A stretch of 64,000 bases of DNA. Origin: Pantoea sp. BAV 3049. Lineage in GTDB: Bacteria; Pseudomonadota; Gammaproteobacteria; Enterobacterales; Enterobacteriaceae. Shown here piece after piece: positions 56,090-63,166 of this stretch. A program made the position numbers and the translations under genes. Under the pieces are notes generated by a model. That model saw only the letters and a program-made list of their open reading frames with translations. It was not told the origin of the DNA and did not search any database. The first letter of the stretch is position 1. Every line of letters begins with the position of its first letter. The DNA lies in assembly GCF_009765445.1 (NCBI RefSeq), contig NZ_WHOY01000031.1:5091231-5155230 (forward strand). Direction: 5' to 3'.

Positions 56090-56132
56090 ATCGGCTGCGG
56101 TGGTGCGGTCATAACAACAGAGGGAATTGGCT

Positions 56133-56489
56133 ATGTCTGTCTACAAAAAATTGTCTGATGATACAAAAATTGCCATGTCACGCGGGATTAAAAATTGCTC
56201 CGGCCCTGATGATAGCTGGGATTTTGAAACCACTGTAGGAGAGGCAAAAAAACAGGGCTGGTTTGCCACTGATAACGGAACGATGGAATGGAGCGCTGCA
56301 ATTATTGGCAGTAACGACCGCTTTAATACTTACCGATTGTATGATGATTCTCCCGATCCGATGGTTCGTGTTAATTACATCAGTGGGGTTATTTGCGCCA
56401 TTGTTGATAAAACTGATGAAAATAGTTTTATCAAGCCCGGTCTGTGGTCACAGGCAGAACTGAATAAAAATACTGAGTGGATGTATTAG
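56133..56489 (+). CDS. Orphan acidic 118-residue protein (candidate anti-defence protein)
   Basis: ATG at 56,133 with AGAGGGA 7 nt upstream; the frame opens at a TTG 6 nt earlier. Soluble, acidic (about 18 D/E against 13 K/R), Trp-rich. No signal peptide or membrane helix. No family is recognised. It lies between a palindrome-rich promoter region and two CRISPR-repeat-like units followed by a small HTH gene. This is the layout of many acr-aca loci, but the anti-CRISPR role is inference. Confidence 0.65.
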   Translation: MSVYKKLSDDTKIAMSRGIKNCSGPDDSWDFETTVGEAKKQGWFATDNGTMEWSAAIIGSNDRFNTYRLYDDSPDPMVRVNYISGVICAIVDKTDENSFIKPGLWSQAELNKNTEWMY

Positions 56490-56495
56490 ATTATT

Positions 56496-56519
56496 GTTCC
56501 CCGCATTAGCGGGGTTAAA
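56496..56519 (+). repeat. Solitary CRISPR type I-E-like repeat unit, copy 1
   Basis: The unit begins GTTCCCCGC, has loop ATT, then AGCGGGG and TTAAA; the next three bases are CCG. Compared with enterobacterial type I-E repeats (GTTCCCCGC-N3-AGCGGGG-ATAAACCG), 24 of 27 positions agree with the Erwinia-type repeat, including seven of the eight bases of the crRNA 5' handle. There are no cas genes and no array. The stem has no U-tract, so it is not a normal terminator. Confidence 0.75.
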
Positions 56520-56545
56520 CCGGTTACACCTTAGTCTTATTGTAC

Positions 56546-56569
56546 GTTCCCCGCATTAGCGGGGTTAAA
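56546..56569 (+). repeat. Solitary CRISPR type I-E-like repeat unit, copy 2
   Basis: The 24 bases are identical to copy 1, with a period of 50 bp; a true I-E array has a period of about 61. The bases after TTAAA are TTTG, so the handle end is lost. It lies 14 bp before the ATG of the HTH gene and could also serve as that gene's operator. Confidence 0.75.
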
Positions 56570-56583
56570 TTTGAGTGAAAAAG

Positions 56584-56799
56584 ATGAATAAAACCCCAAC
56601 ACCAGGCGAGATCATTACAACCCGCGAGGCCGCAGGCCTGACGAGAGAACAGGCCGCTGAGCGATTCGGCTACGCGCCGGAGGGCTGGCGTAAAAAAGAG
56701 GTGAACGGAAGCCATAGCCGTGTGCTGTCAAAAGGAGAGTTTGAGCTGCTGCAGCTTCTCGCGGGCCAGCACCCTGACTATGTTTTAACACGACGCTGA
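56584..56799 (+). CDS. Small HTH protein (Aca-like position)
   Basis: 71 residues from ATG 56,584; a GTG at 56,575 adds three. The helix-turn-helix TREAAGLTREQAAERFGYAPEGWRKKEVNGSHSRVLSKGEFELLQLLAG is of a type common in temperate phages. There is only a weak ribosome site. The two identical inverted-repeat units lie immediately upstream and may be its binding sites, as for anti-CRISPR-associated (Aca) regulators. Confidence 0.7.
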   Translation: MNKTPTPGEIITTREAAGLTREQAAERFGYAPEGWRKKEVNGSHSRVLSKGEFELLQLLAGQHPDYVLTRR

Positions 56800-56962
56800 G
56801 CAAATCTTTCTCAACTCAGTTGTGGGGGATCATGATGATTGATACAAGGGAAGACGTCGGGCATGCGTCTTATTTTAAAGCGGATTTATTGTAGGTAAGT
56901 ATACCTGCTGCTACTATAAGCTGGGTAAATAAGGCATTTATTTAAAGTCAGTAAGGGATTAT

Positions 56963-57445
56963 ATGGCTATATATTGCACTTTTGTCTTAAACGGGTTGCC
57001 ATCATCGGTACTTGACTGTGACGGGGTGGCAAAACTACCGGCATTCTCAGGTCAAAAGCACGGAAGAAATAATGATACCATGACCGGTGTACCGGACATT
57101 GGCCCCCTTCCAAAAGGGCGTTATTATATTGTAGGGCGAGAGTCCGGAGGATTCTTATCAAAGTTGCGCCATTTCTTTTTAAAATATGGTTATGGTACCG
57201 ACCGTTCTGAATGGTTTGCACTCTATCGTGACGACGGAACTATTGACGATCATACCTTTATAGATGGCGTTAAACGCGGTAACTTTCGTTTACATCCAAT
57301 CGGGCCGCTGGGATTAAGTGAGGGATGCATAACACTTAATCATATTGGAGATTTTGATTATTTAAGAAAGAAACTCCTTTCTACTATGATGATTAACGTA
57401 CCCGGTACTTCTCTCAAAGCATATGGAATAGTGGAGGTGAGATAA
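56963..57445 (+). CDS. Tlde1-like DUF2778 L,D-transpeptidase-fold protein
   Basis: 160 residues. The C-terminal half carries the DUF2778/Tlde1 catalytic pattern, a His in FRLHPIG and SEGCITL with the nucleophile Cys about 13 residues later. Further conserved segments are GVPDIGPLPKGRYYIV and DDGTIDDHTFIDG. Tlde1 toxins cut or exchange peptidoglycan peptides in the periplasm. There is no signal peptide. The DNA is AT-rich. It overlaps the next gene by one base (TAATG). It could be a lysis enzyme or a toxin carried by the prophage. Confidence 0.75.
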   Translation: MAIYCTFVLNGLPSSVLDCDGVAKLPAFSGQKHGRNNDTMTGVPDIGPLPKGRYYIVGRESGGFLSKLRHFFLKYGYGTDRSEWFALYRDDGTIDDHTFIDGVKRGNFRLHPIGPLGLSEGCITLNHIGDFDYLRKKLLSTMMINVPGTSLKAYGIVEVR

Positions 57446-57702
57446 TGAAAATTGTTAAGTTGTTATTGATATTTGTTTGTTTTGTGTTTTTGTTCTTGCT
57501 CGTGTCTTTTTCGATTTCCGCAATTATGACTGACAATATCCAGACCGGGTTATATCGTCTTTTCGGTGTGACTGGAGCAGAAAATTCTTTAAATTTCCTT
57601 GCTGATTTCACGATGATTGTTTCATTCGTGGTGACCCTTCTTATTTTTTTTGTATACCATTTAATATCCCGGTGTCGGGGCAGTGGCGGCGATTATGATT
57701 AA
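57445..57702 (+). CDS. Small two-helix membrane protein paired with the DUF2778 gene
   Basis: 85 residues with two membrane helices (about 5-30 and 50-72) and a short charged tail (SRCRGSGGDYD). Translation is coupled to the DUF2778 gene through TAATG. It may be a holin-like release factor or an immunity protein for that enzyme; sequence alone does not decide. GC content is low. Confidence 0.65.
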   Translation: MKIVKLLLIFVCFVFLFLLVSFSISAIMTDNIQTGLYRLFGVTGAENSLNFLADFTMIVSFVVTLLIFFVYHLISRCRGSGGDYD

Positions 57703-57787
57703 AAAAGTCTTTGACTGATGCTGGTCTATATGAAAACCGTCACTCCTAATGCAGTTAACCCCGCGCCGCCAGTAGCGTGACAATGAA

Positions 57788-57842
57788 AAGACTTGTTGAC
57801 AGGTCATTTCCATCATATCATTAAGACCTGTTAACAAGTCTT
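57788..57842 (+). promoter_or_regulatory. Long inverted repeat, operator of the toxin-antitoxin pair
   Basis: Left arm AAGACTTGTTGACAGGTC (57,788-57,805) pairs with the right arm (57,825-57,842) at 17 of 18 positions. The 19-bp spacer is AT-rich. It lies 12 bp before the antitoxin ATG, as expected for conditional autorepression by antitoxin and toxin. Confidence 0.75.
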
Positions 57843-57854
57843 TCGAGGTGAACT

Positions 57855-58106
57855 ATGCCGAATATTATTCTGAGTGACACAAGCGCCAGCGTCAGTGAAC
57901 TTAAAAAAAACCCAATGGCAACGGTTAACGCGGGTGAGGGATATCCAGTCGCTATTTTGAACCGCAATCAACCTGCGTTTTACTGCGTTCCCGCCGTGCT
58001 TTATGAGCAAATGCTCGATGCGCTTGACGATCAGGAACTGACGCGGCTGGTAGCTGAACGCAGCAATCAGCCACTCATTGACGTGGATCTGGACAGCTAT
58101 CTGTGA
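57855..58106 (+). CDS. RelB/StbD-type antitoxin (Phd/YefM-like)
   Basis: 83 residues. The N-terminal Phd/YefM DNA-binding fold (SDTSASVSELKKNPMATVNAGEGYPVAILNRNQPAFYCVP) is followed by an acidic toxin-binding tail (LIDVDLDSYL). This is the StbD form. It overlaps the toxin gene by 4 bp. Confidence 0.88.
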   Translation: MPNIILSDTSASVSELKKNPMATVNAGEGYPVAILNRNQPAFYCVPAVLYEQMLDALDDQELTRLVAERSNQPLIDVDLDSYL

Positions 58107-58390
58107 CGTACAAAGTCAGGTTCAGGGAAGATGCCCTTAAAGAGTGGCAAAAACTAGATAAAAGCATTCAGCAACAGTTTGCAAAAAAATTAAAAAAGTG
58201 CAGTGAGGAGCCTCATATACCCTCAGCAAGATTGAGGGGTATAAAAGACTGCTACAAAATTAAACTTCGTGCTTCTGGTTTTCGTCTTGTTTACCAGGTA
58301 ATTGAAAATGAACTGGTTATTGCGGTCATTGCCGTTGGAAAAAGAGAAAGAAGTGAAGTTTATAATCTCGCAAGCGCGAGAATGAAATAA
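58103..58390 (+). CDS. RelE/StbE-type mRNA interferase toxin
   Basis: 95 residues from GTG. The RelE fold has the conserved segments FREDALKEWQKLD, LRGIKDCYKIKLRASGFRLVYQV and VIAVGKRERSEVYNLA. Basic residues needed for ribosome-dependent mRNA cleavage (K and R in the core and near the end) are present. It lies between the AT-rich cluster and the structural genes and probably stabilises the prophage. Confidence 0.9.
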   Translation: MTYKVRFREDALKEWQKLDKSIQQQFAKKLKKCSEEPHIPSARLRGIKDCYKIKLRASGFRLVYQVIENELVIAVIAVGKRERSEVYNLASARMK

Positions 58391-58451
58391 TAATCAAGTG
58401 ACCCAATCCCCGCTGTCCCCTCGCGCACGCGCGCGTTTGTCCCGTCAGATA

Positions 58452-58466
58452 GTCAAGATTTCGACC
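58452..58466. repeat. 15-bp repeat GTCAAGATTTCGACC, copy 1
   Basis: An exact copy lies at 62,063-62,077. Both lie in non-coding DNA upstream of structural genes (this one 47 bp before the gene at 58,513). Ends GTC and GAC are complementary. It may be a shared regulatory site or transcription element. Confidence 0.5.
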
Positions 58467-58512
58467 ACTCGTTAAGCCACCCTTGCGGCACATCAACCGC
58501 GAGGGCATCACA

Positions 58513-58956
58513 ATGGCAAGACCACGTAAAAACCCCGTAGAAGTTCCAGGGCAGGAGAAAGCCAGCAGCACGCCTGCTGCTGAGCCGGACACCACCAGCC
58601 CGGAAACCTCTTCCGCAGATACCCTGGCGCAGCCTGTAGCGGAACAGGACACCACCAGCACGCCTGCAGCAGCAGAACAGCAGCCCGATTTCGATATGTC
58701 CGCCGCCGGCGCTGAAGAAATTCTTTCCCACTTCCTGCAGTACGGCTTCACCGACCAACAAGGCCACGCGCTGGAGAACTGCGCGGACTTCCTGCAGCTG
58801 GTTGAGCTGGCCACTAACCCGGTGGTTATCGTTCAGCAGCCCGGGCCGGAAGAGAACGCCGTGCAGGCCTCTGCCACCGTTGCTGCATCCCCCGCCGTAA
58901 ACACTGCCCGCGCGGGCGGCCCCGTGCTGACAGAGCACGGCTGGCTTGTTAAGTGA
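58513..58956 (+). CDS. Disordered Pro/Thr/Ala-rich phage structural-region protein
   Basis: 147 residues from ATG 58,513 (MARPRKNPVEVPGQ), with GAGGG upstream. The first half is low-complexity (TPAAEPDTTSPETSSADT, repeated DTTS and TPAA). The second half includes a short folded segment (AEEILSHFLQYGFTDQQGHALENCADFLQLVE). It is first of the structural gene set. The place usually held by a terminase gene is taken by this gene. Confidence 0.6.
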   Translation: MARPRKNPVEVPGQEKASSTPAAEPDTTSPETSSADTLAQPVAEQDTTSTPAAAEQQPDFDMSAAGAEEILSHFLQYGFTDQQGHALENCADFLQLVELATNPVVIVQQPGPEENAVQASATVAASPAVNTARAGGPVLTEHGWLVK

Positions 58957-58965
58957 GGGGGCGCC

Positions 58966-59169
58966 ATGTGTGGAAGCAGTAAAACCCCGACCGTAGTTAA
59001 ATCCGATCCGGTTGCTGAGGCGGACGCGGCAGCAGACACCGCAGCTAAAGCGGCGAACGCTGACGCAGCGGCCCGCAAAAAACGCAAGGCACAGTCGCTG
59101 CTCGAAACCGGCGCCGGTACTGAGTCACTACTTGCCGGCGCTGGCGGCAAAATGCAGCTGGGGGCGTAA
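58966..59169 (+). CDS. Small Ala-rich protein preceding the portal gene
   Basis: 67 residues (MCGSSKTPTVVKSDPVAEADAAADTAAK...). Proteins of this type, beginning MCGSS and Ala/Lys-rich, often sit just before podovirus portal genes. The stop overlaps the portal ATG (TAATG). The function is unknown. Confidence 0.65.
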   Translation: MCGSSKTPTVVKSDPVAEADAAADTAAKAANADAAARKKRKAQSLLETGAGTESLLAGAGGKMQLGA

Positions 59170-60803
59170 TGGATGCGATTGCCGGCAGGCTGAAAAAGCG
59201 CCTCGATACGCTGAAGGGCGCGCGCCAGGCTCATGACAGCGTCTGGCAGGACTGTTTCGATCACACCTATCCGCTACGCGGCGCGGGCCTGTCTGCCAGC
59301 GTTACTGATGCACAGAGTGCAAAATCCAGAGTAGCCCGCCTGCTGACCAGCACGGCCACGGACAGCGCCCGCATTCTGGCCAGCGCGCTGATGTCCGGCA
59401 TGACGCCACCGCAGGCCCAGTGGATGGACCTGGGCGAGGAGGGCATGAGCGACGACGAGCGCGCCTGGTTCTCTACGGCGGCCACAATCATCTGGGAGAA
59501 CATTCACGCCGCCAACTTTGACGCAGAGGGCTACGAGGCAAACCTTGACGTCGTTTGCGCGGGCTGGTTCGTGCTCTACGTTGATGAGGACCAGGACGAG
59601 GGCGGATTCAATTTCCAGCAGTGGCCGATCGCACAGTGCTTTGTTGCCTCAACGCGAAAAGACGGGCGTGTGGACACCATTTTCCGCAGCTACCAGCGCA
59701 CGGCCGCGCAGGCGGTTAAGGAGTTTGGGGAAAAAGCCGTCAGCGAGAAAATTCGCAAGGCCGCTAAGGACAAGCCTGATGAAAAGTTCGACCTGCTGCA
59801 CGCCATCTGCCCCCGGGGCAATTTCATTCAGGGAGCGAGGCTGGCCAGAAACCTGCCGTTCGCGTCGTATCACATCGAACTGAGCCAGGGCGTTTTGCTG
59901 CGCGAGTCCGGCTATCACGAATTCCCCTGCTGCGTGCCGCGCTGGATGAAAATACCCGGCGCCGCGTACGGCATCGGCCCCGTCTACGACGCGCTGCCCG
60001 ATATCAAAGAACTTAATACCTGGCTCAGGATGGAAAAAGCAGCAGGCGATCTGGCGATTGCCGGCATGTGGATCGCTGAGGACGACGGCGTATTAAACCC
60101 CAGAACGGTGCAGGTCGGCCCGCGTAAAATCATCCCTGCAGCCAGCGTTGACAGCATGAAACCGCTACTCACCGGCTCCGATTTTAACGTTGCATTCAGC
60201 AGCGAAGAACGGTTAGAGGCGCGCATTCGTAAAGTGCTGATGGCAGACCAGCTGCAGCCGCAGGACGGCCCCGCCATGACGGCAACTGAGGTACACGTCC
60301 GGGTTGCACTCATACGCCAGCTGCTGGGGCCGGTCTATGGGCGCTTTCAGGCTGAGTACCTGCAGCCGCTGATTGAGCGCTGTTTCGGCCTCGCGCTGCG
60401 CGCCGGCATCTTTCCACCGCTGCCGCAGACGCTCGCTGGCAGGCGCATAAACGTGCGCTATATCTCCCCGCTGGCCAGAGCGCAGAAACTCGAAAACGTC
60501 ACGTCAATAGAACGCCTCGCGGCCAACGTCGGCCAGCTGCTGGCCATCGCGCCGGACGTGGTGGACAACCTGGACACCGACGCCGCCGTACAGGTGGTGG
60601 GCGACGCGCTCGGCGTGCCGGCTAAGGTGTTGCGCGACGCAGCTGCAGTACAGTCGCTGCGTGACCAGCGGGCGAAACAGCAGCAACAGGCCGCACAGCA
60701 GCAGTTACTGATGCAGGCAGGGCAGGCGGCGGCGCAGAGCGGTGGTGAACAGGCCGGCACCGCCATTGCGCAGCAGCTGACAAGGGGGGCGGGCAATGGT
60801 TAA
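59169..60803 (+). CDS. Portal (head-to-tail connector) protein
   Basis: 544 residues, close to T7 gp8 (536). It resembles the head-tail connector family of podoviruses: RLDTLKGARQAHDSVWQDCFDHTYPLR, TDSARILASALMSGMTPPQAQW, KILNTWLRMEKAA-like region (IKELNTWLRMEKAAGDLAIAG) and GPAMTATEVHVR. A Gln/Ala-rich C-terminus follows. The dodecameric ring would join capsid and short tail. It is the strongest evidence for a podovirus-type prophage. Confidence 0.92.
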   Translation: MDAIAGRLKKRLDTLKGARQAHDSVWQDCFDHTYPLRGAGLSASVTDAQSAKSRVARLLTSTATDSARILASALMSGMTPPQAQWMDLGEEGMSDDERAWFSTAATIIWENIHAANFDAEGYEANLDVVCAGWFVLYVDEDQDEGGFNFQQWPIAQCFVASTRKDGRVDTIFRSYQRTAAQAVKEFGEKAVSEKIRKAAKDKPDEKFDLLHAICPRGNFIQGARLARNLPFASYHIELSQGVLLRESGYHEFPCCVPRWMKIPGAAYGIGPVYDALPDIKELNTWLRMEKAAGDLAIAGMWIAEDDGVLNPRTVQVGPRKIIPAASVDSMKPLLTGSDFNVAFSSEERLEARIRKVLMADQLQPQDGPAMTATEVHVRVALIRQLLGPVYGRFQAEYLQPLIERCFGLALRAGIFPPLPQTLAGRRINVRYISPLARAQKLENVTSIERLAANVGQLLAIAPDVVDNLDTDAAVQVVGDALGVPAKVLRDAAAVQSLRDQRAKQQQQAAQQQLLMQAGQAAAQSGGEQAGTAIAQQLTRGAGNG

Positions 60804-61026
60804 GAAAGTGCAGAACGAAGACTATAAGCGCCTTTTCGAAGAGACGGCAGGCGGGCCGGAGGTGCTGGACGAGCTGGTGCGTGTTTTTGGTGGGGCAATA
60901 TTCGTTAAGGGCGGCGCGGAGGGCGACCGGCAGACGTGCTACAAGGCCGGCCAGCGCAGCGTGCTGGATTTTATTTTGCTGAAAATCAACAGAGCAAACG
61001 GAGTAAACGACGATGTGGAAGATTAA
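60796..61026 (+). CDS. Small conserved phage protein between portal and scaffold
   Basis: 76 residues. LFEETAGGPEVLDELVRVFGG and the helix YKAGQRSVLDFILLKINRAN are of a type common between portal and scaffold genes in podoviruses. It overlaps the portal by 8 bp and the scaffold gene by 14 bp. The function is unknown. Confidence 0.7.
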   Translation: MVKKVQNEDYKRLFEETAGGPEVLDELVRVFGGAIFVKGGAEGDRQTCYKAGQRSVLDFILLKINRANGVNDDVED

Positions 61027-61804
61027 TCACCTACTGTGCAGCGAGGCACCGGGCGACGAGGGCGGCGGCGGTGGAGATCAACCTGCAGGCAATGAGGGCA
61101 ACACGCTGCTGGATACCGGCGCGGGGGACTGGCTGCCCGAAAAATTCCGCGTTAAAGATGAAGCCGGGGCGCTCAATATTGAGCAGTCAGCACGCAAAAT
61201 GGCTGACTCATACAGCCACCTGGCTAAGCGCATGGGCAGCGGGGACGCGCCACCTAAAACGGCGGAAGAGTACGCGCCGGAGGTGGAAACCGAAGGGTTT
61301 AACTGGGACGATTTCAAATCAGACCCGCGCGCGCAAAGTTTTATGAAAGCGGCCCACGCTAAAGGGATCACAAATGACCAGATGAGTTTTATCCTGGGAG
61401 AATACACCCGGGAGGCGGGCGGCCTGGTCAACGGCGCAGCGGCGCTTGATGCCGACGCCGCCCGGGCAGAACTGCAGCAGACCTGGAAAACCGATGCGGA
61501 ATTTAATCAGAATGTCGGGCTGGCGTACCGGGCGTTTAACGCGCTGGCGGACGATGCCGACAAAGGGCGCATTAACGAGATTGGCAATAACCCCATCGTA
61601 TTGCGTCTGCTGGCGAAGATGGGCGCGGAGATGCGCGAGGATGCCGCGCCGGCTGGCGAGGTGAGCGGGGAAGACCTGCAGGGCGTCCGGGATCTGATGA
61701 AATCGGAGGCGTACACCAACGATAAGCACCCGGATCACGAAAAAGTATCCGCGCAGGTGAGTGCGTTCTACCGCAGGCACTATGGCGATAATCCGGTGGG
61801 CTGA
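61013..61804 (+). CDS. Putative capsid scaffolding protein
   Basis: 263 residues, acidic and helical. Begins with a Gly/Asp-rich tail, then DWLPEKFRVKDEAGALNIEQSARKMADSYSHLAKRMG, which resembles scaffold proteins of T7- and BPP-1-like phages. The C-terminus has a basic-helical end (KVSAQVSAFYRRHYG). It lies between portal and capsid, as expected. Confidence 0.8.
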   Translation: MWKINHLLCSEAPGDEGGGGGDQPAGNEGNTLLDTGAGDWLPEKFRVKDEAGALNIEQSARKMADSYSHLAKRMGSGDAPPKTAEEYAPEVETEGFNWDDFKSDPRAQSFMKAAHAKGITNDQMSFILGEYTREAGGLVNGAAALDADAARAELQQTWKTDAEFNQNVGLAYRAFNALADDADKGRINEIGNNPIVLRLLAKMGAEMREDAAPAGEVSGEDLQGVRDLMKSEAYTNDKHPDHEKVSAQVSAFYRRHYGDNPVG

Positions 61805-62028
61805 TGATGAAAATTGCACTGATTGGCGGCCCTGCTGATGGGGAAGCCCGGGAAGTGAACACCGACGGCAGCGGCACCCCGCCACCCGTCCTGCTTATTG
61901 CAAGGCGTGGCAGGCCAAGGCGCGGCGCTACCGGTAAACCCTGGTATCGTTACGCGCTCCGGACGGATCCGGACAGGTGGGAGGACGGCTCCCCTTATTA
62001 CGAATACCACTTCAACCCTGACGCCTGA
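61804..62028 (+). CDS. Hypothetical phage structural-region protein
   Basis: 74 residues starting MMKIALIGGPADGEAREV; a small Gly/Pro-rich strand protein (GTPPPVLLIARRG, PYYEYHFNPD). The start overlaps the scaffold stop (TGATG). No function is assigned. It is followed by a strong terminator. Confidence 0.65.
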   Translation: MMKIALIGGPADGEAREVNTDGSGTPPPVLLIARRGRPRRGATGKPWYRYALRTDPDRWEDGSPYYEYHFNPDA

Positions 62029-62032
62029 CATA

Positions 62033-62056
62033 AACCCGCCACCCGGCGGGTTTTTT
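62033..62056 (+). terminator. Intrinsic terminator before the capsid gene
   Basis: AACCCGCC-ACCC-GGCGGGTT followed by TTTTC. The capsid gene therefore needs its own promoter or antitermination. Confidence 0.88.
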
Positions 62057-62062
62057 CATTTG

Positions 62063-62077
62063 GTCAAGATTTCGACC
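62063..62077. repeat. 15-bp repeat GTCAAGATTTCGACC, copy 2
   Basis: Identical to 58,452-58,466. It lies just after the terminator and 146 bp before the capsid ATG, where a promoter is required. Confidence 0.5.
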
Positions 62078-62222
62078 TTCCCCACCCATATTCTCCCTCT
62101 CACAGCCCGGCGTGATTGCCGGATACCTGTTATTCCGCTGCCGGTAAGCGCCACCCCGCCAGCGTATTTTGAGCCGGTTACCCGATAACTCAGCACGGCG
62201 AGATTATTGATCGGGGTGTGAT

Positions 62223-63116
62223 ATGGCCTTTGATGCCAACAAAAACATGATCACCGCTGCGTTTGTACAGCAGTTTCATGACTCGTTTGAAATTGCGACG
62301 CAGCAAAAAGATTCCCGCCTGCAGGGTGCTGTACACGACCGGGGGCAGATCACCGGCTCGGCGTTCACCATTAACGATATGGGAACGATCGAGATGAACC
62401 AGATCACCACCCGTTTCGGGGATACGGTCTGGGACGTGCCGGAAGCCGGTACCCGTAATGCATTGATGGCGGATTATGGCCTGTTCGTGCCGGTCGAAAA
62501 GCGCGATTTGCGCAAGCTGATTGCGAACCCGCAGGGGCCGTATATGGCGCTGACGCTGAGCGCCTGCAACCGCAAAAAAGACGACGTGATTTACCGCGCG
62601 CTGATTGATGCCATCCCGCGCAAGACTGAGGACAACGGCGCTTACACCAACGTTGCGCTGCCGGCAACACAGAAAATCGTGGCGGGCGGTACCGGTATGA
62701 CTAAAGCGAAGCTGATCGCCGCCAAGGCCATGTTCAGGCGCAACGAGTGCGACGAGCAGAACGGCGAGGAACTGTATTTCACGTATAACGCTGACATGCT
62801 CACGCAGATCCTGAGCGATACCACGCTGACCAGTGCCGACTTTATGGCGGTTAAAATGCTGCAGGAAGGTGCGCTGTCAACGAAATGGCTCGGCTTTAAC
62901 TGGATTGCGTATGAAAAACTCGACGTAACCGGTACGGCCACCACCGCCGCAGCCTGGTGTAAAAGCGCCGTGCATTTCGGTACCGGCGCGGAATACAACA
63001 TTGATATCGGCCCGCGCCGCGACAAAAACAACACGATCCAGATCAGTGTTGATGCCTCATACGGGGCGGGAAGGGCCAACGAATCCAAAGTAGTAGCAAT
63101 CGATTTTGTTGGGTAA
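62223..63116 (+). CDS. Major capsid protein
   Basis: 297 residues. The N-terminal helix (MAFDANKNMITAAFVQQFHDSFE), EVPEAGTR-like loop (VPEAGTRNALMADYGLFVPVEKRDL) and C-terminal strand (ANESKVVAIDFVG) fit the Phage_capsid_2-like capsid proteins of temperate podoviruses such as BPP-1 relatives. A GGGGTG site precedes the ATG. It is flanked by terminators, consistent with separate, high expression. Confidence 0.85.
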   Translation: MAFDANKNMITAAFVQQFHDSFEIATQQKDSRLQGAVHDRGQITGSAFTINDMGTIEMNQITTRFGDTVWDVPEAGTRNALMADYGLFVPVEKRDLRKLIANPQGPYMALTLSACNRKKDDVIYRALIDAIPRKTEDNGAYTNVALPATQKIVAGGTGMTKAKLIAAKAMFRRNECDEQNGEELYFTYNADMLTQILSDTTLTSADFMAVKMLQEGALSTKWLGFNWIAYEKLDVTGTATTAAAWCKSAVHFGTGAEYNIDIGPRRDKNNTIQISVDASYGAGRANESKVVAIDFVG

Positions 63117-63123
63117 ACGCATT

Positions 63124-63149
63124 GCCGGGCATTCCCCCCGGCTTTTTTT
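63124..63149 (+). terminator. Intrinsic terminator after the capsid gene
   Basis: GCCGGG-CATTCC-CCCGGC followed by TTTTTTT. Confidence 0.9.
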
Positions 63150-63166
63150 ATTTCAGGGGCTGAGTT

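Noticed and set aside
56496..56569. The GC hairpins as ordinary Rho-independent terminators
   Set aside because: The stems are followed by TTAAAC or TTAAAT, not by a U-tract, on either strand. True terminators elsewhere in the window have five to seven T.
56496..56569. The two repeats as a normal CRISPR array
   Set aside because: Only two units, a period of 50 rather than about 61 bp, no cas genes and an incomplete second repeat.
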